Shown in pieces: positions 1 to 7,045 of a stretch of DNA of 7,331 bases (positions are counted from its first letter, which is position 1; each line of letters opens with the position of its first letter). The position numbers were made by a program, and so were the translations under genes. Source of the stretch: Verrucomicrobiota bacterium (GTDB taxonomy: Bacteria; Verrucomicrobiota; Verrucomicrobiia; Limisphaerales; UBA9464); the NCBI GenBank assembly GCA_025354845.1, contig JANXMD010000237.1, positions 1 through 7,331 of the forward strand. Direction: 5' to 3'. A model generated the notes under the pieces. It searched no databases. It saw nothing but the letters and a program-made list of their open reading frames with translations, and was not told the DNA's origin.

Positions 1-1833
1 GACGAGGTGTCCAAGCGGCTCGCCCGACAGGATTCGCTCGATGAAATCGTGGTGAACACCGGCCAGACTTTCCTGGGGCTCAGCATCGGGTGCGCCCGGT
101 GTCATGATCACAAGTTTGATCCGATTCTCAGCCGGGATTACTACGCCATGCAGGCGTTTTTTGCGGGCGTGGAGTACGAGGAACGAGAGATCCGGAACGC
201 CGAGCCCGAAGAAGTGCGTCGTGAATTGGCGCAGCTCCGGCGGGACCTGGAAACTCTAGATCGGGACCGGTCCCGGTATGAGTCCCTCGCGCGCCCGGAG
301 GCGGGAACGTTGCGGCGAACCGATTCTCGAACCAACCGCGAAACGTTCTCCCCGCGGACCGCCAAGTTTCTTCGATTCGCCATTCAGGATGCCAATCGTC
401 ATCCGACACTCGGGGTGATCGAACCGTGTCTCGATGAGGTGGAGGTATTCACCGACGAAGCCACGCCGCGGAATGTGGCGTTGGCTTCGTTGGGAACGCG
501 AGTCACGGCGTCCGGGAGTCGGACTTCCGATCGGCATCGCCTTGAGCATGTGAACGACGGTCGCTACGGGAACGAGCACAGTTGGATGTCGGACGAAGCG
601 GGACGCGGTTGGCTCCTGTTTGAATTTCCGAAGCCCGTCCGGATTTCATCGGTGGTGTGGAGCCGGGATCGCGAGGGGCAATTCACCGACCGCACTCCAA
701 CGGCATATTCCATTGAGGCAGGACTTGCCGTCGATTCCTTGGAAACGGTCGCCGGGCTTCCCCCGTCGGCCGCCAGTGAAGTATTGAGCCTGGGACAGCG
801 ACGTAAGGAACTGGAATCGCGAATCGAGCGGCTCAGTAAGCCCCAGCGGGCGTTTGCGGGTGTGTTTCGAAAGCCGGATGCGATTCGGCGCCTGCGTCGT
901 GGAGATCCCGAGCAACCGATGGAGCCGGTCGCCCCAGGAGTTCCCGGGGCCTTGGGAACACTGGCGCTTTCCGAGGATGCCCCCGAAGCGGAGCGACGCC
1001 TCGCTCTCGCCAACTGGCTCGCGCGTCCCGACCATCCGCTCACTGCGCGGGTCTTGGTGAACCGGATCTGGCAGGGCCACTTCGGAACCGGAATCGTGGA
1101 AACGCCGAGTGACTTTGGACACAACGGCGCACGACCCTCGCATCCGGAATTGCTCGACTGGCTCGCCACCGAGTTCCTCCGGCGGGGCGGGTCCCTCAAG
1201 GCGCTGCACCGCCTGATCGTTCTTTCGGCGACCTACCGGCAGTCGGCGGGGGAGTCCGGGGCGATGGCCAAGGGATTGAGACTGGATTCCGGAGACCGCC
1301 TTCTCTGGCGTTTCCCCTCACGGCGCCTGGAGTCCGAAGTGATCCGGGATTCGATGGTGTTGGTCAGTGGGCGCCTCGATTTCAAGGCCGGCGGACGTGG
1401 CTTCGATCTGTTCAATCAACGCGGAGGCTTGAGCGGATTCAAACCCGTTGAATCGTACCAGGGAGAGGGACTTCGGCGCATGATCTACGCCCACAAGGTG
1501 CGTCGCGAACGCGAGGCGGTCTTCGGCGCCTTCGATTGTCCGGATGCCGGCCAGAGTACGGCGCGGCGCCGGGAATCCACCACGCCTCTGCAGGCACTGA
1601 ACCTCTTCAACAGCCGGTTCACCTTGGAAGCGTCGGAGGCGCTGGCGCGACGGGTCAGCGTGGGATCGGGTGTTACGTCGAAGGCCCAGGTACGGGCCGC
1701 GTATCAACTGGCGCTGAGCCGACCGCCGGATCCGGACGAAGAAGCCGAAGCGGTGACCTTCATCGAGACTCATGGGCTTCCCGGATTTTGCCGGGCGCTG
1801 TTCAACTGCAATGAATTCCTGGTGTATCCCTGA
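1..1833 (+). CDS. DUF1549/DUF1553 (PSCyt2-PSD1) protein with discoidin-like insert, 5'-truncated
   Basis: The reading frame is open from the first base, so the gene begins upstream; the GTG at 7 is internal. Residues are numbered from that GTG. Residues 9-40 are the end of a DUF1549 (PSCyt2) domain and carry CARCHDHK (29-36), a CxxCH motif that could bind c-type heme. Residues 65-95 form a charged, probably helical linker. Residues about 115-240 resemble a discoidin (F5/8 type C)-like module, with 'CLDEVEVF' and 'HVNDGRYGN' signatures. Residues about 319-605 are DUF1553 (PSD1), with 'RRLALANWL', 'LVNRIWQGHFG', 'LSATYRQS', 'RRMIYAHKVRRERE' and 'RRRESTTPLQALNLFNS'. The missing 5' part should encode a signal peptide, often a PSCyt1 cytochrome-like domain, and the rest of DUF1549. 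The protein is expected outside the cytoplasmic membrane. Its reaction is unknown; a redox or polysaccharide-related role is only an inference. The DUF1501 gene starts 17 bp downstream and is probably co-transcribed. Confidence 0.93.
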   Translation, partial: DEVSKRLARQDSLDEIVVNTGQTFLGLSIGCARCHDHKFDPILSRDYYAMQAFFAGVEYEEREIRNAEPEEVRRELAQLRRDLETLDRDRSRYESLARPEAGTLRRTDSRTNRETFSPRTAKFLRFAIQDANRHPTLGVIEPCLDEVEVFTDEATPRNVALASLGTRVTASGSRTSDRHRLEHVNDGRYGNEHSWMSDEAGRGWLLFEFPKPVRISSVVWSRDREGQFTDRTPTAYSIEAGLAVDSLETVAGLPPSAASEVLSLGQRRKELESRIERLSKPQRAFAGVFRKPDAIRRLRRGDPEQPMEPVAPGVPGALGTLALSEDAPEAERRLALANWLARPDHPLTARVLVNRIWQGHFGTGIVETPSDFGHNGARPSHPELLDWLATEFLRRGGSLKALHRLIVLSATYRQSAGESGAMAKGLRLDSGDRLLWRFPSRRLESEVIRDSMVLVSGRLDFKAGGRGFDLFNQRGGLSGFKPVESYQGEGLRRMIYAHKVRREREAVFGAFDCPDAGQSTARRRESTTPLQALNLFNSRFTLEASEALARRVSVGSGVTSKAQVRAAYQLALSRPPDPDEEAEAVTFIETHGLPGFCRALFNCNEFLVYP

Positions 1834-1850
1834 ACCGGACTCACGCTGAC

Positions 1851-3335
1851 ATGAATCCCTCACCGGAATCCCTTTCGTGGCACGGCCGCGGTTTGCTGGA
1901 CCGGCGCTCCTTTCTGTCGGGCTCGGCGCAGGCATTGAGTTCGATCGCGCTCGCCGGCCTGCTCGACCGCGACCGTCTGTTGGCATCCCCCGCCCCAGGG
2001 CCGCTGATTCCCACCATCGATCCGGCCCACCCCAACGCGCCGAGGCCATCCCATTTTCGTCCGCGGGCGAAGAACGTGATCGTGGTGTTTTGTGCGGGCG
2101 CGGTCAGTCAACTGGAGACTTGGGACTACAAGCCGGAGTTGATTCGCTTTGACGGCAAACCGATGCCCGGCGGCCCGGCGGTCACGTTTCAAGGGCCGGC
2201 CGGGGAACTGGCACGTCCACGCTATGCCTTCCGTCGCCGCGGCGAAACTGGCAAGTGGGTGTCCGATCTGATTCCGCATCTTGCCGAACTCACGGACGAT
2301 CTCGCCTTCGTTCATTCGCTGACCAGCAAGAGCAACACCCACGGACCGGCGGAGAATTTTCTGTCCACCGGCTTTGTCCTCGACGGGTTTCCCAGCCTGG
2401 GATCGTGGGTGACCTATGCCCTTGGCAGCGAGTCCCAGGATCTCCCTGCGTTTGTTTCGATCCCGGATCCGCGAGGAGTGCCTCAAAATGGTTCCAACAA
2501 TTGGGGTCCGGGATTCCTGCCCGCGGCGTTTCAAGGCACGCCCTTCAGCGCCCAGGAGCCGGTTCGTCACCTTTCGGCGGTGGGCGTTTCCCCGGAGACC
2601 GATCAGGCCTCGCGCTCCTTGTTGCAATCGATGAACCGCCGCCATTTGCAACAGCATCCGGGCGACGGCCGACTCGCGGCGCGCATCGCCAGCTACGAAC
2701 TCGCGGCTCGGATGCAGCTGAGCGTTCCCGAGATCGGAGACCTGTCCACCGAGCCAGCGCACTTGCTCCGGAGTTACGGGGCCTCCGACAGCTCGAATCC
2801 CATCAAGGCGTCGTTTGCGCGGAACTGCATCTTGGCCCGACGATTGATTGAACGCGGAGTTCGCTTCGTGCAGCTCTTTAACGGCGCGTATGCCAGCGGC
2901 GGCGAATTAAACTGGGACGGACACAACAAGCTGAAGGAACAATACGATCGTCATGCGGCCATCCTGGATCAGCCGGTGGCGGCGTTGATCCGCGATCTGC
3001 GACAACGGGGGTTGCTCGAAGACACGCTGGTGGTGTGGTGCACGGAGTTCGGACGCATGCCCTTTTTCCAGAAGGGGGCCCAAGGGCGGGATCACAACCC
3101 GGATGGATTCACCTGCTGGATGACCGGCGCCGGCGTGAAGCGCGGCGTCAGTCATGGGATCACCGACTCGCTCGGACGTCAGGCGGTTTCCCAGATCCAT
3201 CCCCTGTATGATTTCAACGCCACGATTTTGCACCTGCTTGGCATCGATCACCAGCGCCTGACCTACGAGCACAACGGCGTGCAGCGTCGTCTCACCAACG
3301 TCGAAGGCGAAGTCATCCAGGAGATCTTGGCCTGA
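1851..3335 (+). CDS. DUF1501 family protein, Tat-exported, sulfatase/alkaline-phosphatase-like fold
   Basis: Complete 494-residue protein. The N-terminus carries a twin-arginine signal, DRRSFL at 17-22, followed by a mildly hydrophobic stretch (23-38) and a possible cleavage region near 45-50. There is no lipobox cysteine. Export as a folded protein through Tat is therefore likely. DUF1501 signatures occur in order: 'NVIVVFCAGAVSQLETWDYKPEL' region from residue 75, 'LTSKSNTHGPAENFLSTG', 'WDGHNKL' (355-361), 'CTEFGRMP' (397-404), 'GRDHNP' (412-417) and 'GAGVKRGVSHGITD'. The conserved Asp, His and Glu residues (D356, H358, E399, D414, H415) are where metal or substrate ligands would be expected in the alkaline phosphatase superfamily, but I cannot assign each one. 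The motif near residue 83 reads AGAVSQ where many relatives have AGG. The length is normal for the family. No clear Shine-Dalgarno sequence precedes the ATG. Pairing with the upstream DUF1553 gene is typical of PVC bacteria; the substrate is unknown. Confidence 0.93.
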   Translation: MNPSPESLSWHGRGLLDRRSFLSGSAQALSSIALAGLLDRDRLLASPAPGPLIPTIDPAHPNAPRPSHFRPRAKNVIVVFCAGAVSQLETWDYKPELIRFDGKPMPGGPAVTFQGPAGELARPRYAFRRRGETGKWVSDLIPHLAELTDDLAFVHSLTSKSNTHGPAENFLSTGFVLDGFPSLGSWVTYALGSESQDLPAFVSIPDPRGVPQNGSNNWGPGFLPAAFQGTPFSAQEPVRHLSAVGVSPETDQASRSLLQSMNRRHLQQHPGDGRLAARIASYELAARMQLSVPEIGDLSTEPAHLLRSYGASDSSNPIKASFARNCILARRLIERGVRFVQLFNGAYASGGELNWDGHNKLKEQYDRHAAILDQPVAALIRDLRQRGLLEDTLVVWCTEFGRMPFFQKGAQGRDHNPDGFTCWMTGAGVKRGVSHGITDSLGRQAVSQIHPLYDFNATILHLLGIDHQRLTYEHNGVQRRLTNVEGEVIQEILA

Positions 3336-3452
3336 GATCCGCAGCCCCGAGGGTCGTGCGGTCACTTCGCGGCCGACAAGCTTGACCCTGAGATCGAATG
3401 CAGCGGCAATGGGGAACGTCGGCTTCACCAGCGCGCGGCCGTCGATCAACCC
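3336..3452. other. Intergenic gap between the DUF1501 gene and gspE
   Basis: This 117 bp gap separates the DUF1501 stop from the gspE start. The gspE frame is open back to the DUF1501 TGA, but it holds no ATG, GTG or TTG, so the ATG at 3453 is the first usable start. No U-tracted terminator is visible. AGGGTC at 3350-3355 can pair with GACCCT at 3384-3389, but the loop is 28 nt and the stem is only 6 bp. TTGACC at 3382-3387 resembles a -35 box, and GGCAAT 17 nt later is a poor -10 match, so a promoter here is only a guess. The minus strand is also open across the whole gap. Confidence 0.6.
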
Positions 3453-5123
3453 ATGAACATCCTCCAACTGCTCCTTGGCAAGGGACTGCTGACCATTCAG
3501 CAGGTCGAGGATTCGCTCTCCCTCCAGAGGTCTGAGGGGTTGCGGATCGATCGGGCGGTAATTCAGCTCGGGTTCGTAACCGAGCGGCAGATGCTTGAAC
3601 TGATGTCCGAGCAGCTTCATCTGCCGCTGGTCGATTTGCAGGACGTCACCATTGATGCCGATGTGCTCCGTGCGCTGCCGGCGAAGATTGTCTATCGCAA
3701 GCGATTGGTTCCGGTGTCGCGGGAGCACGGCATCCTCAATGTCGCCACCAGCGATGCGTTTGATCTGTACGCGTTTGACGATCTTCGGCTGAGCACTGGT
3801 CTCGAGATCCAGCCGGTGCTCGCGCCGCGTGATGACATCGAGAAGGTCATCAAGTCGCACTATGGACTGGGCGGAGACACGCTCGATGAAATGGTCGGCG
3901 CCGGGGACCTGGACGGCTCCTCCTCGTCGATTGAGGTCGGTGAGGATCTCCTGGAAGCAGCGCAAGAGGCGAGTGTCATCAAGCTCGTCAACGAGATCAT
4001 CATTGAGGCCGTCAATGAACGTGCGTCCGACATCCACATCGAACCGTACGAGCACCAACTTTCCATCCGGTATCGCATTGACGGTATCCTGCAGGAGGCA
4101 TCGGTCCCGCCTCAGATGCATCGCTTCCAGGCGGCGATCATCAGCCGCGTCAAGATTCTGGCGAACCTCAACATCGCCGAGCGCCGGATCCCGCAGGACG
4201 GGCGCATCAAGTTCCAGGTGGGAGGCCGTCAGGTGGATGTCCGTGTCAGCGTGATTCCGATGCTATTCGGTGAGGGCGTGGTCATGCGTCTCCTCGACAA
4301 ATCGAACGTCCTCTTCACGCTGCAACAGCTCGGCATGGACGACGTAACCTACGGCCGGTTCAAGGCGTTGATCGATCGTCCCCATGGCATCTTCCTGGTG
4401 ACGGGTCCGACCGGCTCTGGCAAGACCACCACTCTCTACGCCGCGCTCAACGCCATTGTCGGCCCCGGGATCAAGGTGCTCACCATCGAGGACCCGGTCG
4501 AATACCACCTGCATGGCGTCAACCAGATCCCGGTCAATCACCAGGTTGGAATGACCTTCGAGAAGGGATTGCGAGCCGTCCTCCGTCACGATCCCGACGT
4601 GGTGATGATCGGTGAAATCCGTGATCTTGAGACCGCCCGGGCAGCGACCCAGGCGGCGATGACGGGACATCTCGTGCTGTCCACGCTGCACACGAACGAC
4701 GCGGCGTCGTCCGCCATGCGGCTGATCGAAATGGGCGTTGAGCCGTTCCTGGTCAGCAGCACCATGATCGGAGCCATGGCCCAGCGGTTGGTGCGTCGTG
4801 TCTGCCCCAAATGTCGGGAGGATTATCTTCCCGAGGCCGCCGACATTCCGGCGGATTTGCATCTCGAGCCCGGGACGCTTCTGGCGCGCGGCCGCGGATG
4901 TCCGCATTGCCGAAACACCGGCTACCGGGGCCGAACCGGTCTGTACGAACTCATGGTCATGAACGACGACATCGCCGCGAAGATCATTGATCGCGCCCCG
5001 TCCCCGCAGATCGTCGCCGCCGGTCGTGTGTCGGGGCTGCGACTCTTGCGCGAGGATGGCTGGATCAAGGTTCGTAACGGCATGACCACGCCCGATGAGG
5101 TGGTGTTCTGTACGGCGCTGTGA
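3453..5123 (+). CDS. gspE: Type II secretion assembly ATPase GspE (GspE/PulE/PilB family)
   Basis: Complete 556-residue cytoplasmic ATPase that powers pseudopilus assembly. Residues 1-140 form an MshEN/T2SSE N-terminal domain with two tandem repeats (2-25 and 31-54). The catalytic core follows: an N2-like region from about 175 ('ERASDIHIEPYE'), Walker A GPTGSGKTTT (318-327), Asp box TIEDPVEY (344-351), Walker B DPDVVMIGEIRD (380-391, catalytic Glu388) and His box TGHLVLSTLHTND (404-416). A zinc-binding C-terminal insert has CPKC (451-454) and CPHC (483-486), followed by 'GYRGRTGLYELM'. All key residues are present, so the enzyme should be active. The length fits GspE and PilB. No good ribosome binding site precedes the ATG, but no upstream start exists. 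gspF begins 29 bp after the stop. The family also includes PilB of type IV pili; the neighbouring GspG-type pseudopilin favours a T2SS. In the repeats, the usual RLG motif reads NIL and RID, so c-di-GMP binding is doubtful. Confidence 0.96.
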   Translation: MNILQLLLGKGLLTIQQVEDSLSLQRSEGLRIDRAVIQLGFVTERQMLELMSEQLHLPLVDLQDVTIDADVLRALPAKIVYRKRLVPVSREHGILNVATSDAFDLYAFDDLRLSTGLEIQPVLAPRDDIEKVIKSHYGLGGDTLDEMVGAGDLDGSSSSIEVGEDLLEAAQEASVIKLVNEIIIEAVNERASDIHIEPYEHQLSIRYRIDGILQEASVPPQMHRFQAAIISRVKILANLNIAERRIPQDGRIKFQVGGRQVDVRVSVIPMLFGEGVVMRLLDKSNVLFTLQQLGMDDVTYGRFKALIDRPHGIFLVTGPTGSGKTTTLYAALNAIVGPGIKVLTIEDPVEYHLHGVNQIPVNHQVGMTFEKGLRAVLRHDPDVVMIGEIRDLETARAATQAAMTGHLVLSTLHTNDAASSAMRLIEMGVEPFLVSSTMIGAMAQRLVRRVCPKCREDYLPEAADIPADLHLEPGTLLARGRGCPHCRNTGYRGRTGLYELMVMNDDIAAKIIDRAPSPQIVAAGRVSGLRLLREDGWIKVRNGMTTPDEVVFCTAL

Positions 5124-5138
5124 TTCTGCGCGTCTCCT

Positions 5139-5143
5139 GAGGA
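5139..5143 (+). promoter_or_regulatory. Ribosome binding site of gspF
   Basis: GAGGA lies 9 nt before the ATG at 5153, within the 29 bp gspE-gspF gap. It supports that start and suggests independent translation initiation within one transcript. Confidence 0.65.
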
Positions 5144-5152
5144 TTCCTTTCG

Positions 5153-6355
5153 ATGCCCCAATTTCTCTACACCGCGATGACCGATGCCGGTGCACGCGTG
5201 TCGGGGTCTTTGGAGGCAGACAGCGAGGCCGCCGTCCTGCGGGCGCTGGAGGAGAAGAAGCTGTTCCCGGTGTCCGTTCAGGGGAAGGGCGGATCGGCCT
5301 CCGGGGCGGCCCCACGCCGTCGGGTCCGGTCTGCGGATCTGGGGATGCTCTACAGTCAATTGGCGGATCTTCTCGGTTCCGGCGTGCCGCTGCTGCGTGC
5401 CCTCGATTCCCTCATTCGCTCGGCACCCGGTGCCTCTCTCAAAGGATTGCTCCGCGAGATTCGCGCCTCGGTGGCCGAGGGGAAATCGCTGACCGAGACG
5501 CTCCGTCAGTACCCGGAGGTCTTTCCGCCGCTTCACGTGGCGATGATTCAGGCGGGCGAGCGGGCGGCGTTTATGGAAGAGGTGCTGCACAGCCTGGCGG
5601 GATTCATCGAACGGTTTGAGGAGCTCCGCAGCAAGGTCATCGGTGCCCTGATTTATCCCGCGCTGCTCGCCGGACTGGGCACGGTGGTGATGATTGCGGC
5701 GCTCATGTTTTTTGTTCCAAAGTTCGAGCCGCTGCTGGCGAACGCGAAGAAGCCGCTGCCGTCGGAAATCATGTTCGGGGCCAGCCACATCGTCCGCCAT
5801 TACTGGTACCTGGTGGTCGGGGCGATGGCCGCAGTGGTGGCCCTGATCTGGGTGAATCTCAAGAGCGAGGTCATGCAGCGAAAGCTCGAGCGATGGCAGT
5901 TGAAGATTCCGGTGGTCGGAAGCGCGCTTCGGCTGCTGGCAATCACCCGTTTCTGCCGGATCCTCGGCACCATGCTGGCCAACGGCGTGCCGCTGCTGCA
6001 TGCGCTGAAAATCAGCAAAGACGCCACGGGATCGACGATCCTGGCTGACCGCATTGGCGAGGCCACCGAGGCCGTGCGCGACGGCAAGCGGCTCTCCGAA
6101 CCCCTGAGCAAGGGGGACTTCATCCCGGAACAGATCCTGGCCATGATTGCGGTGGCCGAAGAGTCGAACAATCTCGACAAGGTGTTGGTTCAAATTGCCG
6201 ATACGGTGGAGCGGCGGACCAATCGACAGGTGGATCAGGCGGTGCGTCTCATTGAGCCCGCCATCTTGTGTTTGGTGGCGGCGGCGATTGGCTTTCTCGC
6301 GCTGGGACTGCTGCTGCCGATCTTTACCATGGCGAGCGCGCTGGGCTCCAAGTAG
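5153..6355 (+). CDS. gspF: Type II secretion inner-membrane platform protein GspF
   Basis: Complete 400-residue polytopic inner-membrane protein, the usual length for GspF/PilC. The N-terminal 'FLYTAMTDAGARVSGSLEADSE' region is typical. Two homologous T2SSF domains follow, at about 62-185 and 265-387. Each contains the repeated signature GVPLL.AL (77-84, 'GVPLLRAL'; 278-285, 'GVPLLHAL'). Three membrane segments are visible: about 162-190, 217-236 and 370-392. GspF is the platform on which GspE drives addition of pseudopilin subunits. A good Shine-Dalgarno (GAGGA) supports the ATG, and a 29 bp spacing from gspE implies co-transcription and probably coordinated expression. PilC of a type IV pilus is the alternative; the downstream GspG favours GspF. 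No defect is visible. Confidence 0.95.
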   Translation: MPQFLYTAMTDAGARVSGSLEADSEAAVLRALEEKKLFPVSVQGKGGSASGAAPRRRVRSADLGMLYSQLADLLGSGVPLLRALDSLIRSAPGASLKGLLREIRASVAEGKSLTETLRQYPEVFPPLHVAMIQAGERAAFMEEVLHSLAGFIERFEELRSKVIGALIYPALLAGLGTVVMIAALMFFVPKFEPLLANAKKPLPSEIMFGASHIVRHYWYLVVGAMAAVVALIWVNLKSEVMQRKLERWQLKIPVVGSALRLLAITRFCRILGTMLANGVPLLHALKISKDATGSTILADRIGEATEAVRDGKRLSEPLSKGDFIPEQILAMIAVAEESNNLDKVLVQIADTVERRTNRQVDQAVRLIEPAILCLVAAAIGFLALGLLLPIFTMASALGSK

Positions 6356-6433
6356 CGGGCAAAACGGTGCCGGCGGCATGCGAAAGGGGCGGATTCCTGC
6401 CCGGTTAAACCTTCGCTGCTAAAGAGTTGAATC

Positions 6434-6463
6434 TTGCCGGACTTTCCGGCGTCCACGTAGGAT
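6434..6463 (+). promoter_or_regulatory. Possible weak sigma-70-type promoter before gspG
   Basis: TTGCCG (6434-6439) and TAGGAT (6458-6463) are 18 nt apart; each matches the -35 and -10 consensus at four of six positions. The hairpin at 6436-6450 sits between and over the boxes. Such weak matches are frequent by chance. The idea that the pseudopilin genes have their own promoter rests mainly on the 132 bp gap. Confidence 0.25.
6436..6450. repeat. Short perfect inverted repeat upstream of gspG
   Basis: GCCGGA-CTT-TCCGGC forms a 6 bp stem with a 3 nt loop, extendable by one G-U pair at 6435/6451. It is followed by GTCCACG, not T residues. It could be an operator, an RNA hairpin in the leader, or chance in GC-rich DNA. 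Confidence 0.5.
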
Positions 6464-6487
6464 CACGAACTAGAACTTCCTGTTTCC

Positions 6488-7006
6488 ATGACTGTTCAAA
6501 CTACTGCCGAGATCCTGCGGCGCCGCCGGCGTGCGTCGGGCTTCACCCTGATCGAAATCCTCCTGGTCATCGTGATCATCCTGCTCCTGGCAGGGGCTCT
6601 GGTGGTCTTCGTGCTGCCCCAGCAAAAGGGTGCCGAGAAGAACACCACTCGACTCCTCCTTCAGGGTGTGGGGACGGCGTTGGATACCTACCGCCTGAAT
6701 CTGGGCCACTATCCCAACGAGCAGGAGGGAGGACTCGACGCGCTGATGAAGAAGCCAAGTTTCGAGAACGAGCGGATGGGTGAAAAATGGCAGGGACCCT
6801 ATCTCAAGCCGGGCACCACGCTCGAGGATCCGTGGGGGCACAAGATCCACTACGAACTCGCCGATCGTGCCGTCACCGGCGAATCCGCAGGGGCGCTCCC
6901 GTACAAGCTCTACTCGGTCGGCCCGGATGGGCAGCCCGACACGGATGACGACATCAAGCTCGCCTCGGAGAGCACGGATTCGAATTCGGGCTCGGCGCCC
7001 AAGTGA
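6488..7006 (+). CDS. gspG: Type II secretion major pseudopilin GspG
   Basis: Complete 172-residue prepilin. A basic leader with RRRRR at 11-15 precedes the type IV prepilin cleavage site, Gly18|Phe19 in 'SGFTLIEILLVIVIILLLAG', with the required Glu at mature position +5 (residue 23). The prepilin peptidase should remove 18 residues and methylate Phe19, leaving 154 residues anchored by one hydrophobic helix. The globular part shows GspG hallmarks: 'GHYPNEQEGGLDAL' (Tyr75-Pro76), 'WQGPYL' (101-106), 'DPWG' (114-117) and 'LYSVGPDG' with an acidic loop PDTDDDI (150-156) matching the calcium-binding region of GspG. This separates it from type IV pilins. The tail 158-172 is Ser-rich. An in-frame TAG at 6458 lies upstream and no earlier start exists, so ATG 6488 is firm although no Shine-Dalgarno is evident. 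It should form the bulk of the pseudopilus that GspE and GspF assemble. Confidence 0.96.
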   Translation: MTVQTTAEILRRRRRASGFTLIEILLVIVIILLLAGALVVFVLPQQKGAEKNTTRLLLQGVGTALDTYRLNLGHYPNEQEGGLDALMKKPSFENERMGEKWQGPYLKPGTTLEDPWGHKIHYELADRAVTGESAGALPYKLYSVGPDGQPDTDDDIKLASESTDSNSGSAPK

Positions 7007-7033
7007 CCGATCCGACGCGAGCCGTGGGCACAC

Positions 7034-7038
7034 AGGAG
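7034..7038 (+). promoter_or_regulatory. Ribosome binding site of the gspH-like gene
   Basis: AGGAG lies 7 nt before the ATG at 7046. It decides the start of the last gene, which runs off the window. Confidence 0.75.
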
Positions 7039-7045
7039 ACAACGA

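Larger units (their letters stand above)
6356..6487. other. Structured intergenic gap between gspF and gspG
   Basis: This 132 bp gap holds no gene. CGGGCA (6356-6361) can pair with TGCCCG (6398-6403), enclosing a small GTGCC/GGCAT stem (6367-6379 region). A perfect hairpin lies at 6436-6450. Neither structure has a U-tract, so a rho-independent terminator is not supported. The 3' half is less GC-rich than the flanking genes, which fits a leader or promoter region for the pseudopilin genes. Confidence 0.6.

Noticed and set aside
91..105. CxxCH motif as a stand-alone cytochrome c
   Set aside because: The surrounding sequence is the conserved end of DUF1549; heme binding is possible but this is not a separate cytochrome.
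1860..2762. Minus-strand open frame of 300 codons opposite the DUF1501 gene
   Set aside because: Shadow of a well supported gene, with a basic, low-information composition.
3350..3389. Possible terminator after the DUF1501 gene
   Set aside because: The stem is 6 bp with a 28 nt loop and no T-run follows, so an intrinsic terminator is not supported.
2907..4121. Minus-strand open frame of 404 codons
   Set aside because: It overlaps the DUF1501 gene and gspE, both firmly identified. Only the gap segment is kept, as a low-interest finding.
4922..6379. Long minus-strand open frame (485 codons) opposite the gspE 3' end and gspF
   Set aside because: It is antisense to two genes with clear domain motifs, is rich in His/Arg/Gln as expected of a GC-rich shadow, and shows no recognisable domain.
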